A stretch of DNA of 46,306 nt from Ramlibacter sp. (GCF_028292805.1 NZ_JAQGLS010000101.1:1-46306); one strand, 5' to 3'; shown: positions 17,317-26,388, counted from the first letter of the stretch. Numbers and translations: made by a program. Notes: generated by a model not told the origin, from the letters alone.

Positions 17317-18303
17317 ATGTCAGCCATCCTGTCCGATCCCGAACTCCAGGCGCCGCCGCCCGGCGCGAGCCCCGAGGCCGAACTGTTCATCGTGATGAAC
17401 CCCGGCTCGGGCCATAACGAGAAAGACGGCGTGCGCGAGGCCATCGAGGCCGAACTGCAGGCCGCCGGGCGTCGCTACCGCTTCGTGCCAGTGGCGCCCG
17501 GGGAGATCGTGCAGGCGTGCCAGCAGGCCGCCCGGCTGGCCAAGGAGAACGGCGGCGTGGTCGTCGGCGTCGGCGGCGACGGCACCATCAGCGCCACTGC
17601 CCAGGCAGCGCTGGCCCACGACACCCCGCTGGGCGTGATTGCCCAGGGCACCTTCAACCTGTTCGCCCGCACCCACGGCTTGCCGCTGGATGCCTCCGAG
17701 GCGATCCGGGCGCTGTTGCAGGCGCGGCCCGAGGAGGTGCAGGTGGGGCTGGTGAACCAGCGCGCCTTCCTGGTCAACGCCTCCCTGGGCCTGTATCCCA
17801 AGCTGCTGGCCGACCGCGAGCTGGTCAAGCAGAAGCTGGGCCGGCGCCGCTGGATCGCCATGCTGGCCGGCCTGGTCACGCTGTTCGAATGGCGGCTGCG
17901 GTTGCGGCTGGACATCGATCTGGACGGCACCGTCACGCGGCTGAAGACGCCCGGCCTGTTCATCTGCAACAACCGCCTGCAGCTGGAGCGGCTGGGCATC
18001 GCCGCCGAGGTGCTGGACCAGCTCGGCCAGGGTCGGCTGGTCGGCCTGCACGTGCCGTCACTCAAGCTGGGTACCAAGCTGCGGCTGGCGGTGCGGGCCT
18101 TGCTCGGCAACCTGGGCGACACCGAGGAGATGCAGAGCTTCACCTTGCGCTCGCTCACCACCGGCACCCGCAACGCGCGGCGGCTGAAGGTGGCCACCGA
18201 CGGCGAGGTGCAGTGGATGCAGCTGCCGCTGCACTTCACCGTCTCGCCGCGCCCGCTCAAGCTGATGCTGCCGCCGCCGGAACTGCGAGTGGCTGTCGAA
18301 TGA
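17317..18303 (+). CDS. Diacylglycerol kinase-like lipid kinase
   Basis: A 328-residue cytoplasmic or membrane-associated kinase of the DAGK/sphingosine kinase/YegS family. The catalytic domain is visible as FIVMNPGSGHN (about 28-38), VVGVGGDGTISATAQAAL (about 83-100, with the signature GGDGT) and GTFNLFARTHGLP. The C-terminal half has the usual two-layer beta structure with an ICNNR motif. The lipid substrate cannot be assigned. The start is ATG 17317. The stop overlaps the start of the next gene by ATGA, so translation is coupled with the metallophosphoesterase. Confidence 0.9.
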   Translation: MSAILSDPELQAPPPGASPEAELFIVMNPGSGHNEKDGVREAIEAELQAAGRRYRFVPVAPGEIVQACQQAARLAKENGGVVVGVGGDGTISATAQAALAHDTPLGVIAQGTFNLFARTHGLPLDASEAIRALLQARPEEVQVGLVNQRAFLVNASLGLYPKLLADRELVKQKLGRRRWIAMLAGLVTLFEWRLRLRLDIDLDGTVTRLKTPGLFICNNRLQLERLGIAAEVLDQLGQGRLVGLHVPSLKLGTKLRLAVRALLGNLGDTEEMQSFTLRSLTTGTRNARRLKVATDGEVQWMQLPLHFTVSPRPLKLMLPPPELRVAVE

Positions 18304-19115
18304 CGGTGCTGCTGCATATCTCCGACACCCACTTTGGCACCGAGCAAGCGCCCGTGGTGGCGGCGCTGCAGGCGCTGGTGCGCGACCAAAAACCGGACGG
18401 GCTGATCCTGAGCGGCGACATCACCCAACGCGCCCGCAGCGCCCAGTTCGCGGCCGCCCGCGCTTTCGTCGACTCGCTGGGCATCGCCCAGGTGCTGACG
18501 CTGCCGGGCAACCACGACATCCCCCTTTACAACATCGCCGCCCGGCTGTTCCAGCCCTACGCCGGCTACACCGCCGCCTTCGGCCCTGACCTGGAGCCGG
18601 AGCTGGACTTCGGCGACGTGCTGGTGCTGGGCGTGAACACCACGCGGCCGCATCGCCACAAGGACGGCGCCGTCTCGGCCCGCCAGGTCAACCGGGTGGT
18701 CAAGCGCATGCACGCGGCCCGGCGCGAGCAGCTGCGGGTGGTTGTGACGCACCAGCCGGCCTGCGTGATGCGGCCGGAGGACGAGAAAGACCGGCTGCAC
18801 GGCGGCGAGGTGGCGGTGCAGTCCTGGGCCCGGGCCGGCGCCGACCTGGTGCTGGGCGGCCACATCCACCTGCCCTACGTGAGCGACCTGTGCGCGCGGG
18901 CGAAAGGCACGCCACGCGCGCTGTACTGCGTCCAGGCCGGCACCGCCGTCTCGCACCGGGTGCGCCACGGCACGCCCAACTCGGTCAACATGATCCGCTG
19001 GACCGCGCCGACGCCGCACGAAAAGCGCGTGGTGCGGGTGGAGCGCTGGGACTACGACCTGGCCGACGACCGCTTCGAGGAGAGCAAGGGGCAGGAGCTG
19101 CCGCTGGCCGAGTAG
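18300..19115 (+). CDS. Metallophosphoesterase, 271 aa
   Basis: A calcineurin-like phosphoesterase with a complete dinuclear-metal set: HISDTHFG (D9, H11), LSGDI, LPGNHDIP, THQP and GGHIHLPY. It starts at ATG 18300, overlapping the lipid kinase stop. The family includes phosphodiesterases for nucleotides and phospholipid head-groups. The coupling to a lipid kinase suggests, without proving, a role in phospholipid metabolism. No signal peptide is present, so it is cytoplasmic. Confidence 0.9.
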   Translation: MTVLLHISDTHFGTEQAPVVAALQALVRDQKPDGLILSGDITQRARSAQFAAARAFVDSLGIAQVLTLPGNHDIPLYNIAARLFQPYAGYTAAFGPDLEPELDFGDVLVLGVNTTRPHRHKDGAVSARQVNRVVKRMHAARREQLRVVVTHQPACVMRPEDEKDRLHGGEVAVQSWARAGADLVLGGHIHLPYVSDLCARAKGTPRALYCVQAGTAVSHRVRHGTPNSVNMIRWTAPTPHEKRVVRVERWDYDLADDRFEESKGQELPLAE

Positions 19116-19189
19116 GGCGGCCTGGGCCGCGATGATTTACGATGGCGCGAACCCTGCGGCAGCGTTTGCCGCCCGGCATTGCCGCTTTC

Positions 19190-20134
19190 ATGACCGAACC
19201 CACGCTGAACCACGTCACCTGCCCGGACAGCGCCGGCAGCCACCGCATGGCCTACTGGCTGTGGGGCCCGGAGGACGCGTGCGACCTGGTGGTCTGTGTA
19301 CACGGCCTGTCGCGGCAGGGGCGCGACTTCGACACCCTGGCGCGGGCCCTGCTGGCGCGCAGCCCGGTGCCGCTGCGCGTGGCCTGTCCGGACTTGGTGG
19401 GGCGCGGGCGCAGCGAGTGGCTGGCCGAACCGATGGGCTACGGCATTCCCACCTATGTGTCCGACATGCTCCAGATGCTGCAGCAGTTGCACGCGGCCGC
19501 GCCGCTGGGCAGCCTCGACTGGGTCGGCACCAGCATGGGCGGCCTGGTGGGCATGGGCATCTGCGGCAGCGCCAGCCTGCCGCTGCCGGTGCGCGTGCGG
19601 CGGCTGGTGCTCAACGACGTCGGGCCGGTGATCCAGTGGAGCGCGCTGCAGCGCATCGCCCGGTACCTGGGGCAGGGCGGCAGGTTCGACAGCGTGCGGC
19701 AGGCGGCCGACGCGATGTGGCAGCTGTCGCGGAGCTTCGGCCCGCACACGCCCGAGCAATGGCTGGAGCTGTCGCAGGCGATGGTGCGGCCGCTGCAGTC
19801 CGGCGGCTTCGCGCTGCACTACGATCCTGCCATCGCCGTTCCCTTCCGCACCCTCGACGAAGCCATGGCGCTGGCCGGCCAGGCCGCTCTCTGGCCGCTG
19901 TACGATGCCATCCGCGCCCAGACGCTGCTGCTGCGCGGCGCCGAGTCCGACCTGCTGACGGCGCAGACCGCGCGCGAGATGACGCGCCGCGGCCCGCGCG
20001 CCAAGCTGGTCGAGTTCGCCGGCGTCGGGCATGCGCCGACCCTGATCGCCAACGACCAGGTCGAGGCCGTCGCCTCGTTCCTGCTGCCAACCGGACCCAC
20101 CCGCGATGAAAAGCCAGGCAGCGGAACTGGCTGA
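19190..20134 (+). CDS. Alpha/beta hydrolase
   Basis: A 314-residue serine hydrolase fold protein. It has the oxyanion-hole segment VVCVHGLSRQGRDFD (about residues 35-49), nucleophile elbow GTSMGG (Ser near residue 122), and the C-terminal GVGHAP that carries the catalytic His. The acidic residue is probably the Asp in LLRGAESDLL. Start is uncertain: ATG 19190 (MTEPTLNHV) fits the family N-terminus, while ATG 19142 would add 16 residues. Neither has a strong ribosome site. The 3' end overlaps relA by 29 bp. Confidence 0.85.
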   Translation: MTEPTLNHVTCPDSAGSHRMAYWLWGPEDACDLVVCVHGLSRQGRDFDTLARALLARSPVPLRVACPDLVGRGRSEWLAEPMGYGIPTYVSDMLQMLQQLHAAAPLGSLDWVGTSMGGLVGMGICGSASLPLPVRVRRLVLNDVGPVIQWSALQRIARYLGQGGRFDSVRQAADAMWQLSRSFGPHTPEQWLELSQAMVRPLQSGGFALHYDPAIAVPFRTLDEAMALAGQAALWPLYDAIRAQTLLLRGAESDLLTAQTAREMTRRGPRAKLVEFAGVGHAPTLIANDQVEAVASFLLPTGPTRDEKPGSGTG

Positions 20135-22307
20135 GCCCGCGGCGGCGCCGGAGCTGATGGCGGCCGCCGAGCAGGCACTGCCGCACCAGGCCAACGCGCT
20201 GGCGCGGGCCCGCGCCTTCGCCGAGCCGCTGATCGCCGGCGAGCTGCTGGAAACCGGCGAGAACACGCTGGCCCACGCCGACGGCGTCGCCGGCATCCTC
20301 AAGGCCATGGGCGGCAGCGAGGCCATGCAGGCCGCCAGCTACCTGGTCTATGCCTGCACCCACCTGAACAAGCCGCAGGAAGTGATCGCAAAGGCCTTCG
20401 GCGAGAGTTACGCCGCACTGGCGGTGGAAACCACCAAGCTGGTGCGCGTGCAGCAGCAGGCCCGTGGCGCCGCGGACGCCGTCTATTCGGCCGACGACCC
20501 ACGCGCCCAGACCGAAACCGTGCGCAAGATGCTGCTGGCCTTTTCGCGCGACCTGCGGGTGGTGCTGCTGCGGCTGGCGTCGCGGCTGCAGACGCTGCGC
20601 TTCTTCGCGGCCACCAAACGGGTGATGCCCGGCAGCGTGGCGCGCGAGGCGCTGCATGTGTTCGCGCCGCTGGCCAATCGGCTGGGCATCTGGCAGCTCA
20701 AGTGGGAGATGGAAGACCTGGCGTTCCGCTTCCTGGAGCCGGACACCTACCGCCAGGTGGCGGGCTGGCTCGACGAAAAGCGGGCCGAGCGCGAGGAGTA
20801 CGTGGACCAGCTGCGCTCCGGCCTCGAGGCGGAACTCAAGGATCAGGGCATCAGCGCCCAGGTGCACGGGCGGCCCAAGCACATCTACAGTATCGTCAAG
20901 AAGATGCGCGGCAAGTCGCTGGACTTCGAGCAGGTGCTGGACATCCGGGCGCTGCGGGTGATCGTGCCGGACGTCAAAGACTGCTACGCCGCGCTGGCCT
21001 GGGTGCACTCGCGCTTTGCGCCGCTGGGCGAGGAGTTCGACGACTACATCGCGCGGCCCAAGCCCAACGGCTACCAGTCGCTGCACACCGTGGTGCGCGA
21101 CGCGAGCGGGCGGCCGATCGAAATCCAGATCCGCACCCAGCTGATGCACGACCACGCGGAGCATGGCGTGGCCGCGCACTGGGCGTACAAGGAGGCGGGC
21201 CAGAAAGGCTACGCGGGGGTGGCGGCCAGCGGCGAGTACGACGCCAAGATTGCCGTGCTGCGCCAGCTGCTGGCTTGGGAGCGGGATCTGGCCGGCTCGG
21301 CCGACGGCCTGTTCGACGACCGCATCTACGTGCTGACGCCGCAGGCTTCGGTGGTCGAACTGCCGCAGGGCGCGACGCCGGTGGACTTCGCCTACACCGT
21401 GCACACCAGCCTGGGGCATCGCTGCCGCGGGGCCCGGGTGGACGGCGCGATGGTCCCGCTCAACACCCAGCTGCGCAACGGGCAGACCGTGGAGGTCGTC
21501 GCGGCCAAGGAGGGCGGGCCTTCGCGCGACTGGCTCAATGCGGAGCTCGGTTTCCTGGCCAGCCACCGCGCCAAGTCCAAGGTGCGCGCCTGGTTCAACG
21601 AGCAGGTGCGGCACGAAACGGTGGCGCGCGGTCGCGAGCTGGTGGAGCGGCTGCTGCAGCGCGAAGGCCGCACCGCCTTCAAGCTGGAGGACCTGGCCGG
21701 CCGGCTGGGCTTCAAGTCGGCCGAGGACCTGTTCGACGTGGTCGGCAAGGACGAGTTTTCGCTGCGCACCATCGAGATCCTGCTGAACCCGCCGGCCGCC
21801 CCGTCGGCGCAGGACGAGCTGCAGCTGAAGAAGCCGCGTGCGCCGGCCAAGGGCGACAAGGGCGGGGTGCTGGTGGTGGGGGTGGATTCGCTGATGACGC
21901 AGCTGGCCAAGTGCTGCAAGCCGGCGCCGCCCGACGCCATCGGCGGCTTCGTCACGCGCGGCAAAGGCGTGAGCATCCACCGCGACGACTGCACCAATTT
22001 CCGCCAGCTCGCCACGCGCACGCCGGAGCGGCTGATCGACGTTGCCTGGGGCGCGCCCAGGTCGACCGAGGGTGCCGTCTACCCGGTGGACGTGACCATC
22101 GAGGCGGCCGACCGGCAGGGCTTGCTGCGCGACATCTCCGAGGTGTTCACCAAGGAAAAGATGAACGTGATCGGCGTGCAGACCCAGTCCGTGCGCGGCA
22201 CGGCGTGGATGACATTCACGGTGGAGATCACGGACTCGCAGCGGCTGGCGAAAGTGCTGGGGGTGGTCAACGAAGTGCAGGGCGTGCGCTCGGCGCGGCG
22301 GCGCTGA
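20106..22307 (+). CDS. relA: GTP pyrophosphokinase, RelA type (synthetase-only)
   Basis: Ribosome-associated stringent-response enzyme that transfers pyrophosphate from ATP to GTP or GDP. The 733-residue order is: pseudo-hydrolase region (1-190), synthetase (about 230-360), TGS (about 400-460), helical and zinc-finger-like region (TQLAKCCKPAPPD), and ACT domain (650-733). The HD site of bifunctional Rel/SpoT is lost: residues 83-90 read ACTHLNKP where bifunctional enzymes have the HDxxED motif. The synthetase carries E310-F-D-D313, the EXDD motif of monofunctional RelA. This is therefore RelA, with SpoT expected elsewhere. It starts inside the preceding hydrolase gene. Confidence 0.95.
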   Translation: MKSQAAELAEPAAAPELMAAAEQALPHQANALARARAFAEPLIAGELLETGENTLAHADGVAGILKAMGGSEAMQAASYLVYACTHLNKPQEVIAKAFGESYAALAVETTKLVRVQQQARGAADAVYSADDPRAQTETVRKMLLAFSRDLRVVLLRLASRLQTLRFFAATKRVMPGSVAREALHVFAPLANRLGIWQLKWEMEDLAFRFLEPDTYRQVAGWLDEKRAEREEYVDQLRSGLEAELKDQGISAQVHGRPKHIYSIVKKMRGKSLDFEQVLDIRALRVIVPDVKDCYAALAWVHSRFAPLGEEFDDYIARPKPNGYQSLHTVVRDASGRPIEIQIRTQLMHDHAEHGVAAHWAYKEAGQKGYAGVAASGEYDAKIAVLRQLLAWERDLAGSADGLFDDRIYVLTPQASVVELPQGATPVDFAYTVHTSLGHRCRGARVDGAMVPLNTQLRNGQTVEVVAAKEGGPSRDWLNAELGFLASHRAKSKVRAWFNEQVRHETVARGRELVERLLQREGRTAFKLEDLAGRLGFKSAEDLFDVVGKDEFSLRTIEILLNPPAAPSAQDELQLKKPRAPAKGDKGGVLVVGVDSLMTQLAKCCKPAPPDAIGGFVTRGKGVSIHRDDCTNFRQLATRTPERLIDVAWGAPRSTEGAVYPVDVTIEAADRQGLLRDISEVFTKEKMNVIGVQTQSVRGTAWMTFTVEITDSQRLAKVLGVVNEVQGVRSARRR

Positions 22308-22452
22308 CGCAGCTTTCTCCTCCCCTCCGGGTGGTCGGCAGCGGGGCGCTGGGGCGCTCGATCGCGGCCGCGTGCCCTCACCGCAACCTTCCCCGAAGGG
22401 GCGGCAGCAAGACAAATCTTCAGGCCTCAATGCCCGCGCACTTTTTTCGCTA

Positions 22453-22458
22453 TATACT
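22453..22458 (+). promoter_or_regulatory. Probable -10 box of tRNA-Val
   Basis: TATACT ends 16 nt before the mature tRNA 5' end. A plausible -35 (ATGCCC at about 22430) is poor. Placement is right for a tRNA promoter, but support is modest. Confidence 0.4.
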
Positions 22459-22474
22459 CGTGGGCTTCGACGAC

Positions 22475-22551
22475 AGGCGCGTAGCTCAGCTGGTTAGAGC
22501 ACCACCTTGACATGGTGGGGGTCGTTGGTTCGAGTCCAATCGCGCCTACCA
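22475..22551 (+). tRNA. tRNA-Val(GAC)
   Basis: A 77-nt cloverleaf including an encoded CCA. The acceptor AGGCGCG pairs with CGCGCCT. The D-arm is GCTCAGCTGGTTAGAGC. The anticodon arm CCACC-TTGACAT-GGTGG gives anticodon GAC at 22509-22511. The T-arm is GTTGG-TTCGAGT-CCAAT, which closes with one G-T pair. The last 24 nt recur with two mismatches at 43066-43089, on the far side of the catabolic block. Confidence 0.97.
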
Positions 22552-22645
22552 AATTGACCCCTTTGGAATCAAGCTTTTATGTGAGGGCTTGGTTCCTCTG
22601 GGGAGCTTTGGGGACATCAAAGCCTGTCTTTCGAAAGGCGTGGAG

Positions 22646-22720
22646 TCAGCGGCGCGTGCCGCTGACGAGCTCCGCCGGAGGATGGCATCAGACGAAAGAG
22701 CCCGCATCAGCGGGCTTTTT
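22646..22720. terminator. Hairpin cluster and intrinsic terminator after tRNA-Val
   Basis: GTCAGCGGC-gcgt-GCCGCTGAC (22646-22667) is a perfect 9-bp stem. It is followed by CTCCGCCGGAG, then by the terminator AGCCCGC-atca-GCGGGCT-TTTT (22699-22720). The last element should end tRNA-Val transcription on the plus strand. The rest of 22552-22996 holds no gene or mobile-element remnant that I can recognise in either strand. Confidence 0.7.
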
Positions 22721-22996
22721 GCCGTTTGGCGATGGTCCCCGTCGTCCCCATAACTTGTGAGTCATTGGTGCAGTGACGCAGGGACTCCAGCGAGGCGCTC
22801 AAAGCCTGCCCCACATTCACCACCTCGAACGCATCTGACGTGGGCGATCTTCGGACTCGACCACACGGTCGGTCTTGCTTCATCGAACCCGTATTCCGTG
22901 TCGGCTCCATCTGCAGCGAGCGAGCGACCATGTCAGCACCGATCTTCTCCATTCCCGCACGTGGCACATCGACAGGTGGCGTGCTCTACACCGCAT

Positions 22997-23025
22997 TTGA
23001 CAAGTCATGTTGTCGTCTTCATAAT
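22997..23025 (+). promoter_or_regulatory. Promoter of the atuA-like/carboxylase operon
   Basis: A perfect TTGACA (22997-23002), a 17-bp spacer and CATAAT (23020-23025). Predicted transcription start is near 23032, giving a leader of about 47 nt with an AAGGA ribosome site at 23066-23070 before ATG 23079. The candidate operator begins at 23024, over the -10 box, which suggests repression. Confidence 0.7.
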
Positions 23026-23053
23026 GGAATTTGTGCTTCAGAAACGAAATTCG
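23024..23053 (+). promoter_or_regulatory. Candidate operator 1 (AYGRAAYT direct repeat, 20-bp period)
   Basis: ATGGAATTTG at 23024-23033 and ACGAAATTCG at 23044-23053, 20 bp apart start to start. The same two-copy arrangement occurs at three other promoters in the block (30087, 30935 and 42533 minus). It covers the -10 box and transcription start. The likely ligand is one of the two IclR regulators encoded at 28404 and 29228. Confidence 0.6.
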
Positions 23054-23078
23054 CACGATTTCCCACAAGGATGGCCGC

Positions 23079-24455
23079 ATGAAGAAGATCGTTCGCCTGG
23101 GGGCCGGTTCCGGCTTCTGGGGAGACGCAATGGATCCAGCAATGGAATTGCTGGAGCACGGGAACCTGGATTACCTGTGCTTTGACTTCCTGGCTGAGCT
23201 CACAATGGCATTGCTGCAAAGGCAGAAGCTCAAGAACCCGCAGGCCGGCTACGTGCCCGATGCGGTCACGTACATGAACGCGATGCTGAAGATGGCACGT
23301 CAGCGCGGTACGCGGCTGATCTCGAACGGTGGCGGCGTCAACCCCAGGGCTGCCGCGGAGCGCGTGGCGGAAGGCGCCCGGGCGGCCGGACTGCAGGGAA
23401 CCCGGATCGCCTTGGTGGAAGGGGACGACCTGCTGTCTAAGCTCGACACCCTGGTCGCGGATCGGATTCCGCTTGTCAACATGGATACCGGCGACGAGGA
23501 TTTCGCCGCCATTCGCTCGCGGGTTGTCTCGGCCAACGTCTACACCGACAGCACCGGGATCGTCGCGGGTCTGGAAGACGGCGCCGACGTCGTGATCGCC
23601 GGACGCGTCTCCGACAACGCCGTGTATGTCGGGCCACTGGCGCACGAGTTTGGCTGGAAACGGGATGCGGCCCACGTGGACCGGCTTGCGGCGGCGGTCA
23701 CCCTCGGGCATATCGTCGAATGCGCGTCCGCCTGCACCGGCGGCATGTCTTCGCGTTTCGCCGAGATGCCTGCCATGGGCCGGGTCGGGTTTCCGATCCT
23801 CGAAGTCGCTTCCGATGGAAGCGCCGAAATCACGAAGCTGCAAGGCAGCGGCGGCCGCATCGACGAGTTCACGATCAAGGAGCACCTGGTCTACGAGATC
23901 GGCGATCCCCGCAGCTACCTGATGCCGGATGCGATCGCGGACTTCACGTCCCTGCGGCTGCAGCAGAGCGGAACCGACCGCGTCCGAGTCTGGGACGTGA
24001 AGGGGCGCACGCCCCCCGAGATGCTCAAGCTGGTGGTGGGCTACCAGGACGGATGGATCGGCGAAAGCATGGCGTTCTTTCCCTGGCCCAACGCCTACGA
24101 CCGGGCGCTCAAGGCTAAGCAGACGATGCTGGAGCGGTTCGAGCGCATGGGCCTGGAAGCATCGCAGGTGCACTTCGACCTGATCGGCCTCAACACGCTG
24201 CACGGACCGGCCGCGCCTGCGCCCGATCCGGCCGCCGCCAATGAATTGCCGGAGGTCGGCTTGCGTTGCGCCGTGCGCACGCGCACGATGGAGGAGGCCG
24301 ACAAGGTGCGGCGCGCCGGCGCCCACCTGTGGATCATGGGTCCGGGCGGGACTTCGTTCGGCACGCCGATCAAGCCGCGGCCGGTCATCTCGCTGTGGCC
24401 GACGCTCATTCCCCGCTCGTACGTCGAGCAGAAAACACAAACCCTCGTGGCTTGA
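23079..24455 (+). CDS. AtuA-like (DUF1446) protein
   Basis: A 458-residue protein of the acyclic terpene utilisation AtuA/DUF1446 family. It begins MKKIVRLGAGSGFWGDAMDPA, with AAGGA placed 8 nt before ATG 23079. Diagnostic blocks are GNLDYLCFDFLAELTM, LISNGGGVNPRAAAE, VVIAGRVSDNAVYVGPL, and CASACTGGMSSRF. In Pseudomonas the first gene of the citronellol cluster encodes a relative of unknown biochemical role. Here it heads an operon with a small partner and a biotin carboxylase pair, the same association as in the atu cluster. The usual C-terminal extension of long family members is absent and is supplied by the next gene. Confidence 0.85.
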   Translation: MKKIVRLGAGSGFWGDAMDPAMELLEHGNLDYLCFDFLAELTMALLQRQKLKNPQAGYVPDAVTYMNAMLKMARQRGTRLISNGGGVNPRAAAERVAEGARAAGLQGTRIALVEGDDLLSKLDTLVADRIPLVNMDTGDEDFAAIRSRVVSANVYTDSTGIVAGLEDGADVVIAGRVSDNAVYVGPLAHEFGWKRDAAHVDRLAAAVTLGHIVECASACTGGMSSRFAEMPAMGRVGFPILEVASDGSAEITKLQGSGGRIDEFTIKEHLVYEIGDPRSYLMPDAIADFTSLRLQQSGTDRVRVWDVKGRTPPEMLKLVVGYQDGWIGESMAFFPWPNAYDRALKAKQTMLERFERMGLEASQVHFDLIGLNTLHGPAAPAPDPAAANELPEVGLRCAVRTRTMEEADKVRRAGAHLWIMGPGGTSFGTPIKPRPVISLWPTLIPRSYVEQKTQTLVA

Positions 24456-24466
24456 GGAGCAGGACG

Positions 24467-24778
24467 ATGACCAAGATTGTTCGCGACATTGCATACGTCC
24501 GTTCCGGCGACAAGGGAGACATTTGCACGGCCGGCGTCATTGCCCGCACCCCGCAGGACTATCGCGCGCTGAAAGCCAGCGTGACGCCGCAGGCCGTCAA
24601 GGCGCTTTACGGCGACTGGGTGGCAGGTGACGTCGATTGCTACTCCATGGACAACATCGAAGCGGTGGTCGTGGTGATGCGGCAAGCGTTGGGCGGCGGC
24701 GCCACCCGGACCCTGCGCCTCGACCAGACCGGCAAGTCACTGGGTTACGCCCTGCTGCGCCTTCCGGTTCTGGACTGA
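24467..24778 (+). CDS. Small AtuA-associated protein (detached AtuA C-terminal domain)
   Basis: A 103-residue cytoplasmic protein starting at ATG 24467 with an AGGAGCAGGA ribosome site. It reads MTKIVRDIAYVRSGDKGDICTAG, the conserved YVRSGDKGDxxNxG-like start of the domain found fused to the C-terminus of longer AtuA/DUF1446 proteins. Here it is a separate gene 11 bp after the atuA-like gene. The pair probably act as one enzyme in two chains. The reaction is unknown. The carboxylase beta gene follows 3 bp after its stop. Confidence 0.78.
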   Translation: MTKIVRDIAYVRSGDKGDICTAGVIARTPQDYRALKASVTPQAVKALYGDWVAGDVDCYSMDNIEAVVVVMRQALGGGATRTLRLDQTGKSLGYALLRLPVLD

Positions 24779-24781
24779 GAG

Positions 24782-26386
24782 ATGGCGCTGCTAGGTTCGC
24801 CCGTCCGCCCCGCAAGCTCCGAATTCACAGCAAACCTCGCCCAGCATCGCGCCTTCTCGCAGCAGGTCGACAGCGCGCGAAGTAGCGCGATCGCCGGGGG
24901 CAGCAATCAGGCTCGCGATGCCCATGGCGCGCGCAACAAGCTCCTGCCGCGCCAGCGCATCGATGCCGTGCTGGATCCGGCCACCCCGTTCCTGGAAATC
25001 GGGCAGCTGGCGGGGCACGGTCTCTACGAGGGCGGGGTGCCCAGCGCGGGAATCATCACCGGCGTCGGCATCGTCGAGGGCCGGCCTTGCATGGTCATGG
25101 CCAACGATGCCACGGTGAAGGGCGGGACGTACTATCCCCTGACGATCAGGAAGCAGATCCGCGCACAGACCATCGCGCGCGAGAACGCGCTGCCGTGCCT
25201 CTACCTGGTCGACTCCGGCGGCGCCTTCCTGCCGCTGCAGGAGGACATCTTCCCGGACGAGAACCACTTCGGGAAGATCTTCCGCAACATCGCAGAGATG
25301 TCGGCGCTGGGCATTCGCCAGGTCGCGGCCGTCCTCGGATCGTGCACGGCGGGAGGTGCCTACATTCCTGCCATGTGCGACGAGACCGTGATCGTCGAGG
25401 GCAACGGCACCATCTACCTGGGCGGGCCGCACCTGGTGCAGGCGGCCACGGGTGAAGTCGTCGACCACCAGTCTCTGGGCGGTGCCGACGTGCACACGCG
25501 GATGTCCGGTGTGGCGGACCACTACGCGCACGACGAACTGCATGCGCTCTCCCTGGTCCGCGACATCGTCGCGCGGCCCGGCCCCGCCCGCATCGCAAAG
25601 CCGCCGCTGGTGCCGGTCCCTCCCAAGTACGACCCGGCGGAACTGCAGGGGCTGATTCCCGCCAATCCGAAGCAGCCGATTCCGGCACGCGAGATCCTCG
25701 CGCGCATCCTCGATGGCAGCGAGATTGCGATGTACCGTGAACGCTACGGCGCCACCCTGCTTTGCGGAACGGGTGCCATCGGCGGCTATCCTGTCGGGGT
25801 TCTCATCAACGACGGGGTGCTGATGAGCGAGAGCGCGCAGAAGGCCGCGAACTTCATCCAACTGTGCAGCCAGAGCGGTATTCCGCTCGTGTTCCTGCAC
25901 AACGTCAGCGGCTTCATGGTCGGCGTGTCGCACGAGCAGGGCGGGATCGCCAAGGATGGCGCGAAGATGGTCAATGCAGTGTCGACTTCGCGCGTGCCCA
26001 AGTTCAGCGTGATCGTCGGCGGCAGCTACGGAGCCGGAGCCTATGCGATGTGCGGCCGGGCCTTCGGGCCGCGATTGATGGCGATGTGGCCGAACGCCCG
26101 CACTTCGGTGATGGGAGGCGAGCAGGCCGCAACCGTCCTCGCCCTGGTTCGGCAAGAGCAACTCGCGCGCAAGGGCCAGCGGTTCACGGCCGAGGAAGCC
26201 GAAGCCTTCAAGCAGCCCGTACGCGAGAGCTACGCGGCGCAGAGCACTGCCCTTCATGCGGCGTCCCGGCTCTGGGTGGATGCGATCATCGATCCCGCGG
26301 ACACCCGCGCGTGGCTGGCGATGGGGCTTTCGCTGGCCGCCGCCAGCCCGCCGCAGGAGACGCGGTTCGGCGTTTTCAGGATGTGA
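24782..26386 (+). CDS. Acyl-CoA carboxylase, carboxyltransferase (beta) subunit
   Basis: A 534-residue carboxyltransferase that moves CO2 from carboxybiotin to an acyl-CoA. It belongs with the methylcrotonyl/geranyl-CoA carboxylase beta group (LiuB/AtuC type). Visible are the ARNKLLPRQRID start block, MANDATVKGGTYYPLTIRK, CLYLVDSGGAFLPLQ, GSCTAGGAYIPAM in the N-terminal crotonase-like half, and FLHNVSGFMVG and GGSYGAGAYAMCGRAF in the C-terminal half that form the biotin site oxyanion pockets. Placement beside an AtuA-like protein points to a beta-methyl-branched enoyl-CoA. The exact substrate cannot be read off. It is followed 2 bp later by the alpha subunit. Confidence 0.92.
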   Translation: MALLGSPVRPASSEFTANLAQHRAFSQQVDSARSSAIAGGSNQARDAHGARNKLLPRQRIDAVLDPATPFLEIGQLAGHGLYEGGVPSAGIITGVGIVEGRPCMVMANDATVKGGTYYPLTIRKQIRAQTIARENALPCLYLVDSGGAFLPLQEDIFPDENHFGKIFRNIAEMSALGIRQVAAVLGSCTAGGAYIPAMCDETVIVEGNGTIYLGGPHLVQAATGEVVDHQSLGGADVHTRMSGVADHYAHDELHALSLVRDIVARPGPARIAKPPLVPVPPKYDPAELQGLIPANPKQPIPAREILARILDGSEIAMYRERYGATLLCGTGAIGGYPVGVLINDGVLMSESAQKAANFIQLCSQSGIPLVFLHNVSGFMVGVSHEQGGIAKDGAKMVNAVSTSRVPKFSVIVGGSYGAGAYAMCGRAFGPRLMAMWPNARTSVMGGEQAATVLALVRQEQLARKGQRFTAEEAEAFKQPVRESYAAQSTALHAASRLWVDAIIDPADTRAWLAMGLSLAAASPPQETRFGVFRM

Positions 26387-26388
26387 GC

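Noticed and set aside
20106-22307. Calling the RSH protein a bifunctional SpoT/Rel
   Set aside because: The HDxxED hydrolase motif is absent and the synthetase has the EXDD motif typical of monofunctional RelA.
19611-22430. A 939-codon minus-strand open frame across relA
   Set aside because: Antisense shadow rich in His, Arg and Gly. RelA domains are complete on the plus strand.
22707-22967. Minus-strand 86-codon frame after tRNA-Val, considered as an integrase remnant
   Set aside because: No RHR-Y tyrosine-recombinase residues or other recombinase motif can be seen. Position alone is not enough.
22757-23185. Plus-strand 142-codon frame running into the atuA-like gene
   Set aside because: Ser/Pro/His-rich with no ribosome site, and overlaps the better supported promoter and start at 23079.
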